NCBI RefSeq assembly: GCF_000834015.1
Contig: NZ_JXQI01000063.1
Location: forward strand, 62,001-126,000
Source of the DNA: Prevotella pectinovora
GTDB taxonomy: Bacteria > Bacteroidota > Bacteroidia > Bacteroidales > Bacteroidaceae
DNA: 64,000 bases
Reading direction: 5' to 3'
A program made the position numbers and the translations under genes. Every line of letters starts with the position of its first letter. Position 1 is the stretch's first letter. The notes beneath the pieces are model-generated. The model did no database searches, had not been told where the DNA came from, and saw only the letters and a list, made by a program, of their open reading frames with translations. Shown here in pieces: positions 35,063 through 44,010 of the stretch.

Positions 35063-36235
35063 TTAATGATTATGGTTGTGGGCAGGGATAGCGTTAGAGG
35101 CCGAAGCGAGCTTCACCTGTATGGCTCCCTTGGTCACCACCCTGTCGCCTTTCTTCAGTCCGCTGAGGATTTCCACCCTGTCGCCATCGTTCTCGCCGAG
35201 TGTCACCTCCTGCTTGCGATATCCCTCCTTGTCCACCTGGATATAGATGTAATGCACGCCCTGCTCTTCCGTTATGGCAGTGAGCGGCAGGGTCATCACG
35301 TTAGGTCGGTCTTGGGTGATGAGGAATATTTCAGCGTAGGAACCCTGAACAACATCGCCTGTATTGTTGAATTCGAATATGACTGGAATGTAGGAGTTGT
35401 TTACCTCTGCCGAACGTCCATACGACTGTATGTGTCCGCCCATATCAGTGATGTCATAAAGGCGGTCACTGTAGCTGGTACGGAATTTCGCACACTTTAT
35501 CTTATTCAGTTCCTTGAACTCGCGCTCTGGAATTTCTGCGCGGAGATAGAGATGTTGGTTCTGGGTTATGATGGCAAGCGGCTGGCCAGCCTCAACATAG
35601 TCGCCGCCGTTAACCAGACACTGTTTGATGAAGCCTCCGCGAGGTGCGGTGACTACTACGCCGCCAGCACTGCGTGTTTTCTGCATGCTTGTATATGTCA
35701 GTTTTGCAGCCTCATATTCTGCCTTCGCCACAGCGAGGTCTTTATCGCTTATTATCTTATCTTTTATAAGGATTCGCGCACGGGTGTAGTCACGCTCTGC
35801 ACGCTCGTAGTCGATACGTGCACGCTGCACGGGATCGCCGTCGGCAACCTGCATTCCTGCTGACGTGATTGAGAACAAGGCCGCACCATTGGCTACCTTC
35901 AATCCTTCACTCACATGATTCTTGTTTGCCACACGGCCACTGATTGTGGCAACGACAGTGGTCTCGTCGCACGATGCAGACAACACTTTACCGCTGGTAT
36001 GGATAACGCCATGAAAGGTTCCAGGCATAATTGTTTCAACCTGCACTCCGGCAGCTTTTGCCTTTTCTGGAGTCAGCAAAATCACGTCACCATCGTGGTC
36101 ATGGTCATGGGCGTCTTCGCCGGCATGCTGCTCCGTCTCTTCTTCATGGTCATGATCGTGGTTTTTGCTGCCACAGGCAGCCATACCAAGAGCGAGAATG
36201 AACAGCGATAAACAGTAAAAGCTTTTCTTCAGCAT
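35063..36235 (-). CDS. CusB/CzcB-type periplasmic adaptor lipoprotein with His-rich ends
   Basis: The start is set at 36235, where MLKKSFYCLSLFILALGMAAC forms a lipoprotein signal with lipobox GMAAC; the eleven upstream codons lack signal character. The mature protein opens with an HDHDHEEE and DAHDHDHDGD segment and ends with IPAHNHNH, both probable metal-binding tails. Between them come the usual lipoyl, hairpin, beta-barrel and membrane-proximal domains (SGRVANKNHVSEGLKVANGA, VTAPRGGFIKQC, GLKKGDRVVTKGA). It is the first gene of the operon and likely delivers metal to the pump. Confidence 0.88.
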   Translation of the reverse strand: MLKKSFYCLSLFILALGMAACGSKNHDHDHEEETEQHAGEDAHDHDHDGDVILLTPEKAKAAGVQVETIMPGTFHGVIHTSGKVLSASCDETTVVATISGRVANKNHVSEGLKVANGAALFSITSAGMQVADGDPVQRARIDYERAERDYTRARILIKDKIISDKDLAVAKAEYEAAKLTYTSMQKTRSAGGVVVTAPRGGFIKQCLVNGGDYVEAGQPLAIITQNQHLYLRAEIPEREFKELNKIKCAKFRTSYSDRLYDITDMGGHIQSYGRSAEVNNSYIPVIFEFNNTGDVVQGSYAEIFLITQDRPNVMTLPLTAITEEQGVHYIYIQVDKEGYRKQEVTLGENDGDRVEILSGLKKGDRVVTKGAIQVKLASASNAIPAHNHNH

Positions 36236-36279
36236 AATTCTTGATTCTTTATTTTTTTCGGTTTTCATTTATTTGGATG

Positions 36280-36287
36280 CAAAGATA
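36280..36287 (-). promoter_or_regulatory. -7 box TATCTTTG of the metal efflux operon
   Basis: On the minus strand TATCTTTG lies 45 bp before the adaptor start. TTTG-like sequence occurs only at a 25-bp spacing. A metal-responsive operator is not recognisable. Confidence 0.45.
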
Positions 36288-36482
36288 CCACAACAGTATT
36301 GCAACCCGATTGCAAAAGCGGATTTCCAAAGATGAATGATAAACTGAAGTATAGCTCCCCATCTGACAATAAACCTCAAACGGACATAATGACAGATAGG
36401 GGAATTTTCAGTTAAAAATCCACTCTTCTGAAAAATCAGAATTCAAGCAAGCACCAATGACCGATTTGGGATCAATGAAAAC

Positions 36483-36522
36483 AAAAAAAAAGTGCGTCTG
36501 AACCATTCGGTTGACACACTTT
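36483..36522 (-). terminator. Terminator of the 36568-37923 gene
   Basis: AAAGTGCGTC (36489-36498) pairs with GACACACTTT (36513-36522) with one mismatch, extended by AACC/GGTT inside. On the minus strand a T run follows (36483-36490). Confidence 0.75.
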
Positions 36523-36567
36523 AATATGATTAGGGATATTGTTTACCCTGTAAATACCTTCAGAACA

Positions 36568-37923
36568 TTACTTGATGAACTTCTTGCCATTCTGAATGAG
36601 AATTCCCTTGGCATTGGCATTTACGCGCTGACCTGCGAGATTGTATACAGGAGCGTTCACGTCGAACTTGTCGGCATTGATTTCGTTGATGCCTGAAGGA
36701 TCGCCGCTGCAAACCTTGAAGTTTCTGATTTCCCATGTACCGGCAGCTTCGTCGGTGCTTACATACTTGAAGCCGACCTTTATCTTCTTGCCCTCATAGC
36801 CGTCAAGGCTGACTGTCTGTGTCTCAAAAGGAGAGAAGCTCTTGTCCTGTGGAACTTCTGGATATGAGATAGAAGTATACTGAGTCCAGTCACCACCCTC
36901 GGCCTTGATCCACAATGTAGCCTCCTCTGAAACATTGCCGAAATATTTAGATACGGCATGGTCAAAATACAGGCTACGTATTACTTCTGCTGCAGAAAGT
37001 TCAATCCAAGGAGAAACGAGCCAGCTTTCAGAAGGAAGGTTCTTCTTGTTGACAAAAGCAGAAGCCTTGGCACACTTATATTTTTTGTCGATAGACCAAA
37101 CGTATGAGAGACCCTCTGAGAGGTTCACATTGTCGAGAACGAAGGAACCGAACTCTGTCTCAAACGACTCTGAGTAAGGCTCTTTAACTACATCGAGAGC
37201 TGGAGTTGTGACAGTGAGTGTATATGATGCAGAACCACCATTATATTCATCGTTCTCTGCAGCAGTAGCAGTGATTTTTGTCTCACCGGCAGCGAGAAGT
37301 GTCACTTCGCCTGTCTCAGCATTAACGGTAGCCACAGCCTCGTCTGACGAAGTATAAACCACGGCAGCAGTGGTAGCCTTTGTGAGAGTAGGAGCAACGA
37401 AAGCCTCGCCTACAACACCACTTGCTGTAGTCTCACTGAACGACAGTGCCGGGTCTTTCTTCATTGGAGCGGAAGATGACTGGTATGTCACTACAGCAGA
37501 GCTGATCGGAGTGTTCTTCTCTGTAATGTTGGTTGAGATAACCACACTATTGGCTGAACCAGTCCATGTGCCATTGGCGTATGTACCTACAGCAGACTCG
37601 AATTTTGCAGGAACTTTGGCTGTAAGCTCAACCTTTGTGATGACATTACCCTCTGGCACTTTGAAAGTCATATCTGCGCCTTTATAGAAACGCAACTCGT
37701 TGCCGTTGGTTGCTTTCCACCAACGGGTCTGACCATTGAGAGTAAGAGTGACATCACCCTCTGTACATACCGTAGGGTCAGCGTTGTATTCTTTTGTAGA
37801 GCCACTCAAAAGTGTCATGCCATAAGCAGACTCGCCTGTGAAATCGAATTTCGCAGTCTTAGACTGTGCGAACATTCCCATTGTCATAAGCAATGAAACG
37901 AATAAGAGTAAAGTTTTCTTCAT
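36568..37923 (-). CDS. Secreted protein with Ig-like (Big_2) and choice-of-anchor J-like domains
   Basis: The 451-residue protein has a signal peptide (MKKTLLLFVSLLMTMGMFAQ). Residues ~20-150 form a beta-rich domain. Residues ~165-240 form a bacterial Ig-like fold (VVYTSSDEAVATVNAETGEV ... ETKITATA). Residues ~250-410 resemble a choice-of-anchor J/MAM-like domain (SWLVSPWIELSAAEVIRSLYFDHAVS). The C-terminus, VYNLAGQRVNANAKGILIQ followed by NGKKFIK, is the short sorting-like tail common in Prevotella secreted proteins. No catalytic motif is visible, so an adhesive or binding role is inferred. A 75-bp tandem array lies upstream. Confidence 0.72.
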   Translation of the reverse strand: MKKTLLLFVSLLMTMGMFAQSKTAKFDFTGESAYGMTLLSGSTKEYNADPTVCTEGDVTLTLNGQTRWWKATNGNELRFYKGADMTFKVPEGNVITKVELTAKVPAKFESAVGTYANGTWTGSANSVVISTNITEKNTPISSAVVTYQSSSAPMKKDPALSFSETTASGVVGEAFVAPTLTKATTAAVVYTSSDEAVATVNAETGEVTLLAAGETKITATAAENDEYNGGSASYTLTVTTPALDVVKEPYSESFETEFGSFVLDNVNLSEGLSYVWSIDKKYKCAKASAFVNKKNLPSESWLVSPWIELSAAEVIRSLYFDHAVSKYFGNVSEEATLWIKAEGGDWTQYTSISYPEVPQDKSFSPFETQTVSLDGYEGKKIKVGFKYVSTDEAAGTWEIRNFKVCSGDPSGINEINADKFDVNAPVYNLAGQRVNANAKGILIQNGKKFIK

Positions 37924-37985
37924 AATGTAATAATTAATTAAACAATATATTTACACAATTATATTTGCTTGAGCAATTTTATAAT

Positions 37986-38234
37986 CCGAAGCTTATCTTA
38001 TGCAAAGATAATGCAAGGCGAATGCAGAACATCAAGCTTGCTTGAGTGTTATGCTGAGGTGAAGCTTATCTTATGCAAAGATAATGCAAGGCGAGAGGAG
38101 AATGAAATGAAGACATTCATTTCTTATCCCGAGCCGAAGCTTATTTTATGCAAAGATAATGCAAGGCGAGAGGAGAATGAAATGAAGACATTCATTTCTT
38201 ATCCCGAGCCGAAGCTTATTTTATGCAAAGATAG
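37986..38234. repeat. 75-bp tandem array with one TATCTTTG -7 box per unit
   Basis: Units begin GAAGCTTAT at 37988, 38061, 38136 and 38211 (the last partial), with periods of 73, 75 and 75 bp. Each holds ATGCAAAGATAA, which on the minus strand reads TTATCTTTGCAT and contains a TAnnTTTG box facing the 36568-37923 gene. Units 2 and 3 are nearly identical and carry a perfect GAAATGAA-GACA-TTCATTTC hairpin. Unit 1 has a different but also perfect TCAAGC-TT-GCTTGA hairpin in the same place. It is not CRISPR: units are longer and have no spacers. Confidence 0.85.
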
Positions 38235-38296
38235 AACTTTTATAGATATGAAGTATCTCTTTGCGTGTTAAAATAAGGTTAAGAAACAAAAGTCAT

Positions 38297-38329
38297 TAAA
38301 AAAGGGAAGCACCGAACAGCACTTCCCTT
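38297..38329. terminator. Terminator of the PL1 gene
   Basis: AAGGGAAG (38302-38309) pairs with CTTCCCTT (38322-38329). On the minus strand a T run follows (38297-38303); the opposite strand is also T-rich. Confidence 0.7.
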
Positions 38330-38409
38330 CTTTATCGCTAATAAGAAAACGGTCATTTTGCGGAATTATAATTTTTCGAACCTCAACGACCGTTACAAGA
38401 TAATTGAAA

Positions 38410-40182
38410 TTATTTCTTCAAGACTTTGTCTACTACAGTCTGGCCATCTGTCAAGACCATCTTGCGAATTGATATTCCCTGCTGTGGCTCAGAGAGTCTG
38501 ACGCCATTCAGTGAATAATACTCGATTGACTTAACCTCAGACTTCGTTGACGAAGCAGAAATGCCTGATGTAAACGCTGGATAATACTCATCCACTGGCG
38601 ACACGGCATCAGCATTCTGTGATTTCACGATATGCTCAACGATAGAATTGAGATATACTTCAAGATTTGAATACCAACACTTCGCGGTATCGAGAGTCTT
38701 CAACTGTGCATCGCTTGGGTCATCAGGATTAAGACCGTTGGCAATCTCCCATTCGTCTGGTATGCCGTCGCCATCAGTATCATAGTTGGCAGCACGTGAT
38801 TCTGATGGAAGTTCGGGGAAACTTGCCGTAGCGGAATTCTGGCTGTCTGAAGACGGATCGTTGATAACATCGATAATACCAGGAACATTGGCATGAGAAG
38901 CGTTATAGGTAACAGTACCATTGGTTGCTTCCTCCACATAACGCACATCGCAAGCATCTCTATAGAGACTCGCTCCACTGTATGCGAGTACCTTCTCGTA
39001 TGCCGTCTCAGCGGTCTGGGTAGTGATGGTGCCCGGGTCAAACTGACTGTCAAGTTTTATCTTGATGCAGTCTACACCGCTGGCATCCTTCACATAGGTT
39101 TGATCCTCACCATAATAATGCTTGGCATCCTGCATATAATAATCATTGCCTATCTTGATTTTCTGGTCGTAAATCACACCGCTCCAATCATAGTTGGCAG
39201 CCTTGGAACCGGCTGCAGACACGTAGTTTCCGCTGATAAAATAACGGCTGGAATAGTTGGGGAACGGATTGTCGCCGCCGTTTGATGCATCAGAGAATGA
39301 AATCTGCGTTACGCGAGTCTTGTTCTTCGTGCCAGGACCAGCCTTGAAATAGTTGTTCACCATATTCACATAGCCACCACCAGGACCGCCATAACAACCG
39401 TTTCCGTTACCCCAGTTGTAAACCACGCAGTTACGGAAGTCTACCCTCTCTGCCTGTATGGAGTTGGAATATTGGGTTTTGTCATAACCGTTCCAGTTAT
39501 AGCGGGCGCCATTGAAGCGAGGTGCTCTGTTCTGGATGTGGGCAAGGAAGTTATGATGGAATGATGCCGGTTTTCCACCCCAAATACCACCATAGCTGTG
39601 GTCGCCTTTAGCATGTCCTGCGTTGAGGCCTTCGGCGAGCATACACCACTGCAGGGTGAAATCCCTGTTGTCATAGAAAGACGCCAGCTCATCAATGCTC
39701 CACGACATAGAGCAGTGGTCGATGAGGATATTCTTACGGTATCTTCCCCATGTTGCATCCGCACCGTCGTCAACATGCTTCACCTGTGAACGGCGGAAGC
39801 GCAAGAAGCGGACGATGACATTATCACAGTTTGTGAACTCCACGGTGTAATAACGGAGTGTAATTCCGTTGCCTGGTGCCGTTTGGCCTGCAATAGTGGT
39901 ATTTGATGTTATTTTGAGGTTTGACTTCAAGTCGATGTAACCGCTCACGTCAAACACGATGGTGCGAGGACCAGACTGCGACAAAGCCCATCTGAGTGAA
40001 CCAGTGCCGCTGTCGTTGAGATTTGTGACATGATAAACCTTTGTCGTACCATCGGCAGCGCGTCCTCCGGTGGCTGCGTAACGGGCAAATCCCTCAGCAC
40101 CAGGAAAGGCAGGAGCCCCAGTCTGTGCTGATGCTGAAGCGGAAAGTGCCAAAGCTACCAATGGCAAACATAAATTCTTCAT
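38410..40182 (-). CDS. Secreted pectate lyase, family PL1
   Basis: The 590-residue enzyme has a signal peptide (ends ASASAQ) and the bacterial PL1 start (APAFPGAEGFARYAATGGR). The parallel beta-helix contains DHCSMSWSIDE and the catalytic-arginine region NRAPRFNG. A calcium-binding EF-hand-like DTDGDGIPDEWE lies at ~475, before a C-terminal tail (SLNGVRLSEPQQGISIRK). It should cleave de-esterified homogalacturonan by beta-elimination outside the cell or at its surface. It follows the GH28-GH105 gene by 62 bp, so both are likely one transcript. Confidence 0.88.
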   Translation of the reverse strand: MKNLCLPLVALALSASASAQTGAPAFPGAEGFARYAATGGRAADGTTKVYHVTNLNDSGTGSLRWALSQSGPRTIVFDVSGYIDLKSNLKITSNTTIAGQTAPGNGITLRYYTVEFTNCDNVIVRFLRFRRSQVKHVDDGADATWGRYRKNILIDHCSMSWSIDELASFYDNRDFTLQWCMLAEGLNAGHAKGDHSYGGIWGGKPASFHHNFLAHIQNRAPRFNGARYNWNGYDKTQYSNSIQAERVDFRNCVVYNWGNGNGCYGGPGGGYVNMVNNYFKAGPGTKNKTRVTQISFSDASNGGDNPFPNYSSRYFISGNYVSAAGSKAANYDWSGVIYDQKIKIGNDYYMQDAKHYYGEDQTYVKDASGVDCIKIKLDSQFDPGTITTQTAETAYEKVLAYSGASLYRDACDVRYVEEATNGTVTYNASHANVPGIIDVINDPSSDSQNSATASFPELPSESRAANYDTDGDGIPDEWEIANGLNPDDPSDAQLKTLDTAKCWYSNLEVYLNSIVEHIVKSQNADAVSPVDEYYPAFTSGISASSTKSEVKSIEYYSLNGVRLSEPQQGISIRKMVLTDGQTVVDKVLKK

Positions 40183-40244
40183 AATTTGATATTTGTTTTA
40201 GTTTGATTTTATGCGTCCTTTTGGATAAGGCAGCAACGGAGTCG

Positions 40245-42857
40245 TTACTTGTTGAGCGACTCCACGTCGTAGCCAAGATGTTCCATCTCCAATGAAGCCC
40301 AGATAAACGGACCAACGCCCTTGCCGTCGTTGTCGCGGATTGGCTCACTGATATAATACTCGAAAGAACCATCGCGGCGCTTGTTCTCCTTCACCTTTGG
40401 AGCTGCCTTCAGCACCTTAGCGCTGAGACCCGGACCGAGTCCTGACACCTCGCAGCAACGTGTGAGAGAAAGGGTCTTGTCGGAATTCACTTTCACGAAA
40501 TTGTTGAGGATTCCCTTGTATGCCTTGATGCCGGCTTCCTTCAGTTCGTCACCGAAATAACCGAGGCGTGAGCCCTTCAGCAGTACGTAAGAGAACATTG
40601 AAGATGCTGTTGCCTCAAAATAGTTACGATTGTCTTTCACGTCCATTACGTTATACCAAAGGCCAGTCTTCTTGTCCTGATATTTCACGGTCTTTGTCAT
40701 CACGTCGTTGAGCATCGCTACGAGAGCCGGACGGTTTTTGTAGTCTGCCGGCATTGCATCGAGAACTTCAAGGATTGCCATTGCGAACCATCCCTGTGCA
40801 CGAGCCCAGGTGTGCTGCGAGAGTCCTGTCTGCTTGTCAGCCCAGAACATCTCGCCTGTCTCATCCCAAGCATGCTTCCAGAGACCGGACTTGTCATCGA
40901 AGGTTCTGTTGTATGTCTTGGTAATCTGTGTGAAAGTGTCATCGTAATATTTCTCTGCCTTTTTCTCGCCTTTCAGCTTTGGGGCTGCCATTGTATAGAA
41001 CGGATGACCCATGTATACTCCGTCGAGCCACACCTGATATGCATAAATAGCCTTATGCCACCATACGCCGTCGTTTGTGCGTGGCTGTTTCTCAAGCTGC
41101 TTGAAGATGGTCTTCAAGGCAAGTTCATTCTTCTTCTCAGGGAACAGTTCATTCATACGCAGGATGAAACGCGCCGGACGGGTATTGTCGAGGTTGAAAG
41201 CTGAATACTCATAACCTGTGATATTACCCTTTTCGTCTATCATCTTGGCTGGATACTGCTTGAGATAATTGATGATGCTCTCATCTTTGCTGGCGAGATA
41301 AGCATCGAGAATTGCCTCCTGCTCTATACCAACCACATAGCCCCACTTTGGAGTCTTTGCGAAATCGAGATAGCATGGATCCGGATTGCGCTGCATTTCT
41401 GAGTGTGCCATCCACTGGCTGTATGTCTTGTAAGGCAGCTGCGAGAGCACTTGTGAACCATTGATTACGAGGTTCTCATAGTTTGGCTTGTCTGTCTGGC
41501 CTGTGATATACACAGGCTGGCCATATACTCCTGTGAAGTTACAGTTTTTCAGATTGATGTTGTGGATAGTGTTGATGTTGTCGAAGCCAACGATCATAAC
41601 GCCATACTTGCTCTTCTGGCAGGTCACATTCTCCATGTATACGTTGCGCACGGTTGGATAGAAGCCACGACGACCCTTCTCCTTTGGTTCATAGTTTGTG
41701 TTTATCTTCAACACCGCCTCACGGCACTGTCCAACCTTCACGTTGCGGAAATATACATTCTCAATCACACCGCCACGGCATGAGTTTGTCTTGATGCGGA
41801 GCACACGCTCCAGGTCCGGACTGTCCATCGTACAGTTTTCGACGAACACGTTGCTGCATCCTCCTGAAATCTCAGAACCGAGCACCACGCCACCATGACC
41901 GTCTTTCATATTGCAGTTGCGGATGATGATATTCTTGCTTGGACGCCCCACGTATTTACCTTTACCGCCCTCACGGCCGTCTTCATTACGTCCGCTCTTG
42001 ATTGCGATACAGTCGTCGCCGGTATCAAAGATACAGTTCTCAATAAGCACGTTCTCACATGACTCAGGGTCGCAGCCATCGCCGTTAGGACCGTGGTTCT
42101 CTACATGTACGCCACGCACCGTGATATTCTTGCTCAGCAGCGGATGCATAACCCAGAATGGTGATCGTATCATCTTTACGCCCTCGATGAGAATTCCGTC
42201 ACACTGGTTGAGGTTCACCGTCTGAGGACGAAGACCTTTCCACGGACCAAAGACACGCTTTTCAACAGGCACACCGTCTTCTGCCATCTGCAGCAAATCG
42301 GCACGGCCGCCAGGATTCTGCTGTTTCTCCTTCACCTCTATGTTGCGGCTCTTCGGAGTCTTGCCGCTCATGAGCCACCAAGTCTCGTCAGATCCGTTGC
42401 CATCAATAACTCCCTCACCGGTAATGGCGATGTCGGTCTCCTTGAAAGCATAGATAAGAGGTGAGTAGTTGATACAGTCGAGACCTTCCCAACGTGTTTC
42501 AACAAGGGGATAGAGACTGCGGTCGAACTCGAAGAAGAGTGTAGCGTTCTTCTCTATCACGAGGTTTACATGACTACGCAGTCTGATGGCTCCTGTCTTC
42601 CATGTTCCGGCAGGGATAACCACCTTGCCGCCGCCAGCCTTTGAACAAGCCTCGATGGCCTTGTTAATGGCTTTCTGGTTCTTGGCTGCCGTATTCTTCA
42701 GCGAAGCGCCATACTTGGTGATGCTGAAGGAGCGGTTAGGGAACTTCGGTTCTCTGATGCTCTGCTCCACTTGCTTGTAGTCTGTATCCCACACCGAAGC
42801 CAATAGGCTCATAGGGAAGAGCAAGCAAAGCAGTAAAAATGCTTGTAGCTTTTTCAT
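40245..42857 (-). CDS. GH28 polygalacturonase-GH105 unsaturated galacturonyl hydrolase fusion
   Basis: The 870-residue secreted protein (signal peptide ends near LLASV) joins two pectin enzymes. Residues ~40-470 are GH28, with NGDGCDPES (Asp260, Asp263), GDDCIAIKSG (Asp281, Asp282), GHGGVVLGSE (His321) and RIK (~357-359). Residues ~500-865 are GH105, with GVYMGHPFYTM and QHTWARAQGWFAMAI. GH28 hydrolyses galacturonan or rhamnogalacturonan; GH105 removes the unsaturated galacturonyl residue left by lyases. A fusion lets both act at one site. It is the first gene of a two-gene operon with the PL1 lyase. Confidence 0.88.
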   Translation of the reverse strand: MKKLQAFLLLCLLFPMSLLASVWDTDYKQVEQSIREPKFPNRSFSITKYGASLKNTAAKNQKAINKAIEACSKAGGGKVVIPAGTWKTGAIRLRSHVNLVIEKNATLFFEFDRSLYPLVETRWEGLDCINYSPLIYAFKETDIAITGEGVIDGNGSDETWWLMSGKTPKSRNIEVKEKQQNPGGRADLLQMAEDGVPVEKRVFGPWKGLRPQTVNLNQCDGILIEGVKMIRSPFWVMHPLLSKNITVRGVHVENHGPNGDGCDPESCENVLIENCIFDTGDDCIAIKSGRNEDGREGGKGKYVGRPSKNIIIRNCNMKDGHGGVVLGSEISGGCSNVFVENCTMDSPDLERVLRIKTNSCRGGVIENVYFRNVKVGQCREAVLKINTNYEPKEKGRRGFYPTVRNVYMENVTCQKSKYGVMIVGFDNINTIHNINLKNCNFTGVYGQPVYITGQTDKPNYENLVINGSQVLSQLPYKTYSQWMAHSEMQRNPDPCYLDFAKTPKWGYVVGIEQEAILDAYLASKDESIINYLKQYPAKMIDEKGNITGYEYSAFNLDNTRPARFILRMNELFPEKKNELALKTIFKQLEKQPRTNDGVWWHKAIYAYQVWLDGVYMGHPFYTMAAPKLKGEKKAEKYYDDTFTQITKTYNRTFDDKSGLWKHAWDETGEMFWADKQTGLSQHTWARAQGWFAMAILEVLDAMPADYKNRPALVAMLNDVMTKTVKYQDKKTGLWYNVMDVKDNRNYFEATASSMFSYVLLKGSRLGYFGDELKEAGIKAYKGILNNFVKVNSDKTLSLTRCCEVSGLGPGLSAKVLKAAPKVKENKRRDGSFEYYISEPIRDNDGKGVGPFIWASLEMEHLGYDVESLNK

Positions 42858-42927
42858 ACTGTTTTGTTTGAAATGTATTCAGTTAAGTTTTTTAGAAATA
42901 CAATAGTAGTTTTATTTTTTGATGTTG

Positions 42928-42935
42928 CAAAGATA
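42928..42935 (-). promoter_or_regulatory. -7 box TATCTTTG of the GH28-GH105/PL1 operon
   Basis: On the minus strand TATCTTTG lies about 70 bp before the start. The TTTG box is not seen at 19-20 bp, which would fit an activator-dependent promoter. Confidence 0.45.
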
Positions 42936-43111
42936 CGCATAATAAAATACATCTGAAAAATATAACAACAAAAATAAGGATTATTTGCATTTATCATATA
43001 GCGAACCACGACATTGAATGACACGCACACTAAAAGCAATGACACAAAAGCTGCCTTATAACATAAAAAAAAGGGACAATTTGTTAAATTCAACATTTTA
43101 TAGTCGGAATT

Positions 43112-43143
43112 CTTGCAAGTTTCATAATAAAGGCTTACATTTG
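43112..43143 (+). promoter_or_regulatory. Promoter P1 (CTTG-N20-TACATTTG) for a candidate small RNA
   Basis: The -33 box CTTG (43112-43115) is one base off consensus, followed by 20 bp and TACATTTG (43136-43143). The predicted start is near 43149. Confidence 0.55.
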
Positions 43144-43148
43144 CCACA

Positions 43149-43218
43149 TCTTATTTATGATTTCGCCATTTACGAAATCTCATGAGGTTGGTAGCATCCT
43201 GCGCCAACCTCTTTTTTT
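43149..43218 (+). ncRNA. Candidate small RNA (~70 nt), two hairpins
   Basis: Downstream of promoter P1 come a perfect 7-bp hairpin (GATTTCG 43159-43165 with CGAAATC 43173-43179) and an intrinsic terminator (GAGGTTGG 43184-43191 with CCAACCTC 43204-43211, then seven T). The next gene has its own promoter at 43256-43287, so this unit is an independent short transcript. The only ATG lies just before hairpin 1 and opens no frame that fits before the terminator. I know no matching RNA family. Confidence 0.55.
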
Positions 43219-43255
43219 GCCCAAGCTATCCCTTGAATACAAAAGACGGCAAATC

Positions 43256-43287
43256 TTTGGAGTTCTGCATTTGATTGCTTACATTTG
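43256..43287 (+). promoter_or_regulatory. Promoter P2 (TTTG-N20-TACATTTG) of the lipoprotein gene
   Basis: TTTG (43256-43259), 20 bp, TACATTTG (43280-43287); the predicted start is about 35 nt before the ATG at 43328. It repeats the P1 -7 box exactly. Confidence 0.65.
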
Positions 43288-43327
43288 CATGTCAAATAAA
43301 CAAAAAGCAATTATACACACCATTCCA

Positions 43328-43867
43328 ATGAAACACATATACAGTCTATTTCTTTTCTTCTTCATCTTGGCGTTCACATGCTGCGAAAAGCCTGTAATCG
43401 ACGACACTGAAAACAAAAAGGAAAACAACGATAAAGTCAACGGATCAACCTCCACCGGCAACAATGGCGACAACGGCGGATGGGCAAACGGTGACGGAAA
43501 GAACGATACTGAATGGGTGAGCACCGACACGGTGGACGTATACACATTCAAGAACCACGTCTTCGAAGACCCCATCTGCGTGAAAGGCTATATCGTAGGA
43601 TGTGCTACATCAACGGGAGGCTACAAGTATTTCTTCGACAGTCCCTATGAATCAAACACATCCATCCTCATCGCCGACGATAAGAACGAGAAATCAAAAT
43701 CCAACGTCATAGCCATACAATTGAAGAACGGTTCGAAGATTCGCCGCGACCTGAACCTCGTGGACAACCCAGGAAACATACAACGGCTCGTTGCCATATA
43801 TGGCTACCAGACAAAATACATGAAGATGACAGGAATGAAAGAGATATTGAGTTATGAACTGAAATGA
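43328..43867 (+). CDS. Lipoprotein, DUF6359-like
   Basis: The start is set at 43328 (MKHIYSLFLFFFILAF), which opens a lipoprotein signal ending FTCCEK. The upstream in-frame codons overlap promoter P2 and the small RNA candidate, so they are not coding. The ~179-residue product has a low-complexity linker rich in Asn, Gly and Asp (~25-60), then a compact beta domain with VKGYIVGCATSTGGY and IAIQLKNGSKIRRDLNLVDN, like the OB-fold DUF6359 family. The function is unknown. A terminator about 110 bp later ends the transcript. Confidence 0.68.
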   Translation: MKHIYSLFLFFFILAFTCCEKPVIDDTENKKENNDKVNGSTSTGNNGDNGGWANGDGKNDTEWVSTDTVDVYTFKNHVFEDPICVKGYIVGCATSTGGYKYFFDSPYESNTSILIADDKNEKSKSNVIAIQLKNGSKIRRDLNLVDNPGNIQRLVAIYGYQTKYMKMTGMKEILSYELK

Positions 43868-43979
43868 AAAGCAACGCCCCTCGATGAACGCCCCTTACAT
43901 AGGCTATTCAAATTCCGCAATTATGTCTTATTCGGGACTTGCGCGTCAGTCAGACAATGCTCATGCCGAGCATACCGAC

Positions 43980-44010
43980 AAAAAGGCATTGCCTCACGAC
44001 AACGCCTTTT
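43980..44010. terminator. Bidirectional terminator between lipoprotein gene and riboswitch transcript
   Basis: AAAAGGCATTG (43981-43991) pairs with CAACGCCTTTT (44000-44010), with one mismatch. AAAA and TTTT flank it in both directions, so it can end both the plus transcript and the minus riboswitch transcript. Confidence 0.7.

Noticed and set aside
37986-38234. CRISPR interpretation of the 75-bp repeats
   Set aside because: The units are contiguous, too long, and have no unique spacers.
37969-38271. Open frame of 100 codons on the plus strand across the 75-bp array
   Set aside because: The frame exists only because the 75-bp repeat is a multiple of three; the product is a repetition of the non-coding unit with no domain, and the -7 boxes face the other way.
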